This document shows, piece after piece, positions 5,105 through 6,705 of a DNA stretch of 6,705 nucleotides (within the stretch, counting starts at the first letter, position 1; each line of letters starts with the position of its first letter). This DNA comes from JAZDKP01 sp043802925 (GTDB lineage Bacteria > Fibrobacterota > OXYB2-FULL-49-7 > JAEUSG01). Under the pieces are notes generated by a model. That model was given only the letters and a program-made list of their open reading frames with translations. It was not told the DNA's origin and made no database searches. Position numbers and translations under genes: made by a program. Where the stretch lies: positions 1 to 6,705 of the forward strand of contig JAZDKP010000278.1 in the NCBI GenBank assembly GCA_043802925.1. Reading direction: 5' to 3'.

Positions 5105-6705
5105 TCACCAATTAATGTCAACAACAGTCTGAACTCCGGCATTGCCCCCGTTCAGCAGGTCCTGGTCATACTGAAATTTAAGCCGGAGGAGCCGCGTGGG
5201 TTCCAGTGTAAGACCGAGTCCGGCAAACCGCTGCCCATCGACAACGCCGCCCAGGAACATCTTGGTCCGCGGATCCGCGCCCAGGACATAGGTATCGGTG
5301 ATAAGGTCCCCGCGCAGTCCGCGGTCCTGCCGCGTGTTCCGGAACGAGGCGTCCAGCACCACGGTCCGTTGGAATGCGACCCGCGCGTTCATAAAGAACT
5401 GGTCCGCGTTAGGACCGATAACGGACCCCAGGGACTGCCCGTAATGGCGGTACCGGTGGCTTTCACCGAAGAAGTGGGTGTAGACCCAGGGTTCGATGCG
5501 CGAATATTCCATCAACAGCGAAAGGTCCGGCCACGCAAACGGAAAATAATAATGGACGCCGCCGGTAAAAGCCCATTTGTTGGACCAGTAATCGTCAAAA
5601 AATGAGAGCGGGGAGATAAGATCGTCGAGGAAGAGTTCGGCGTAGATTTTGGTGTTGGGGATGCGGTGGCAGGCCGCATCAAGCGACAGCGCCATGTTGT
5701 CCCGGTCGCCGCTGTAATGCTGGGCAAAGTAGTAGGGGATGAACGGGATGGAATAGAGCGCGTCAAAATGACGCGTGCCGAAACGGTTGCCGGCGTTGGT
5801 AGGGCTGGCGTCACCGGTGCTGTCACCGTAAACAACGACCTCGTTCAGCCCGAGCCGGAAACGCTGCGGCAGGGCGACCTCCAGCCGGTGGGCGTACATG
5901 TATTTGTCCCGGAAGCGCGTACCCTTGATGATGTTGATGGTATGGATGTAATGGAATCGCCAGAACTGCGTCTCGAGTTTGAGCAGGCCAAGGGGCGGTG
6001 TTTCGCCGGAAAGGGTGAGTGCGTTGCGTTCGGCCGGCCCAAAGCGCAGCCGGTCCACTCCGAGTTCAACGGCACAGATACGGTTTTCGAGAAAAAGGCC
6101 GGATTCGAAGAAATCCCAGGACTTTTTATTGGTCAGTGCGGTGTCGCCGAACGTGTTGTACGGATAGCCGTTGACCGGGTCATAATTATGCATCCGGTAA
6201 ACCTTGTCGGTGTTGAGTTCGCTCGCGACCGCCACATCGCTCCGGAACGCCAGTTGGTCCCGCATGCGCCCGCGGATGCCGCCGTAAAAGACCGCGGACA
6301 TGCAGCCGTGCCCGCCGCTGAAGCGCCAGGCCGCGGAGTCCTTGAGCCCCAGGTCCACGGTCAGAAGGTCTTTTTTTACCGTGTCCTCAAAGACATAAAC
6401 ATGCTTTTCACGGTTCGGCAGGCGGTCCTCGTAAAGGCGGCCCTCAATGGAAAACTCCCCGCAATAATAGTCGAGTCCCTGCATCTCGACCCGGTTCAGT
6501 GTTACAGTCCCTTTCCGGACCGCGTTGCTTATTTTCAGCAGGTAGGCGGCCACCTGCTTGCGGGAAAAAGGGCGCGTATAAAGGTTAGCGGGCTCCATGC
6601 CGGTGCGGGCCGTCAACTGGTCAATGAGGGAATATACCGGACAGGAGAGGGGGACCGAGACCGACGGGGGTTCGGCAAAAAGGCAGGAAGCGCCCAGGAT
6701 GAACG
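5105..6705 (-). CDS. Wzi-like capsule-assembly family outer-membrane beta-barrel protein (5' partial, start beyond window)
   Basis: The minus-strand frame is open from the right edge to TGA 5105-5107: 532 visible residues, start outside. Visible residues 1-10 look like the end of a signal peptide (hydrophobic, then LFA before EPPS). Then comes an N-terminal region in the style of FCB Wzi proteins (PVYSLIDQL, TRPFSRKQVAAYL). Next are alternating aromatic strands: GVDRLRFGPAERNAL with a nearby S-x-E-TPP, DKYMYAHRLEVALP, LGLNEVVVYGD, DRDNMALSLDA, IYAELFLDD, and a late EYSRIEPWVYTH / RYRHYGQSLG-x-x-IGPNAD block. The chain ends in DINW; a terminal aromatic is the usual BAM-recognised ending of a barrel. 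Relatives of Wzi anchor or organise surface polysaccharide at the outer membrane. The apparent TTG at 6616 and ATG at 6598 are internal codons. The family call rests on remembered motif style; other FCB barrel proteins remain possible. Confidence 0.78.
   Translation of the reverse strand, partial: FILGASCLFAEPPSVSVPLSCPVYSLIDQLTARTGMEPANLYTRPFSRKQVAAYLLKISNAVRKGTVTLNRVEMQGLDYYCGEFSIEGRLYEDRLPNREKHVYVFEDTVKKDLLTVDLGLKDSAAWRFSGGHGCMSAVFYGGIRGRMRDQLAFRSDVAVASELNTDKVYRMHNYDPVNGYPYNTFGDTALTNKKSWDFFESGLFLENRICAVELGVDRLRFGPAERNALTLSGETPPLGLLKLETQFWRFHYIHTINIIKGTRFRDKYMYAHRLEVALPQRFRLGLNEVVVYGDSTGDASPTNAGNRFGTRHFDALYSIPFIPYYFAQHYSGDRDNMALSLDAACHRIPNTKIYAELFLDDLISPLSFFDDYWSNKWAFTGGVHYYFPFAWPDLSLLMEYSRIEPWVYTHFFGESHRYRHYGQSLGSVIGPNADQFFMNARVAFQRTVVLDASFRNTRQDRGLRGDLITDTYVLGADPRTKMFLGGVVDGQRFAGLGLTLEPTRLLRLKFQYDQDLLNGGNAGVQTVVDINW

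Noticed and set aside
5054..5605. 183-codon plus-strand open frame starting in the 5039-5104 spacer
   Set aside because: It is antisense to the C-terminal part of the Wzi-like gene, which has clear barrel motifs; the plus translation shows no motif. The ATG alone is not enough support.
6680..6691. Lipobox (GASC) making the Wzi-like product a lipoprotein
   Set aside because: The -3 position is Gly rather than Leu/Val/Ile, the hydrophobic stretch continues past the Cys, and LFA followed by E fits signal peptidase I cleavage better.

Overview
This window comes from a diderm (outer-membrane) bacterium. The evidence is a Wzi-like outer-membrane beta-barrel protein that ends in a C-terminal tryptophan. 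The DNA is moderately GC-rich by eye (nothing was counted), coding is dense, and genes overlap by 4 bp or sit 3-4 bp apart. The style of the Wzi-like protein and of the membrane protein/glycosyltransferase pair resembles the Fibrobacterota/Bacteroidota/Chlorobi (FCB) superphylum. That placement is a guess from family flavour; no marker gene is present.

Left part (1-4566, + strand): one compact run of five genes. It starts with the C-terminal tail of an unrecognised protein, possibly a solute-binding protein judging by position only. Two ABC sugar-importer permeases follow, MalF/UgpA-like and MalG/UgpE-like. Next is a secreted/membrane protein I could not assign to a characterised family, carrying a beta domain that looks like CARDB or the end of an M1 peptidase. 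Last is a membrane-associated family 2 glycosyltransferase. Junctions are a GTGA overlap, a 3-nt gap, a 3-nt gap and an ATGA overlap, which indicates one translationally coupled transcript. No ABC ATPase is in the window, so it must come from elsewhere.

Right part (4571-6705, - strand): a stand-alone PTS EIIA-type protein (PtsN/FruA-like, both conserved histidines present) lies convergent to the glycosyltransferase with only 4 bp between the stop codons. Upstream of it on the same strand is a long Wzi-like outer-membrane protein. Its reading frame stays open to the window edge, so its true start is outside; the apparent TTG/ATG starts at 6616/6598 are internal.

Working picture: the left operon couples sugar uptake to a glycosyltransferase module at the inner membrane. 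The right pair joins an outer-membrane, surface-polysaccharide-type protein to a phosphotransfer regulator. A surface or exopolysaccharide link between the two halves is plausible but is inference only. I found no RNA gene, mobile element, CRISPR array or integration signal. The most unusual items are the unassigned fusion protein at 2306-3568, its coupling to a glycosyltransferase lacking the N-terminal membrane helix often seen in relatives, and homopolymer tracts in both of these genes.
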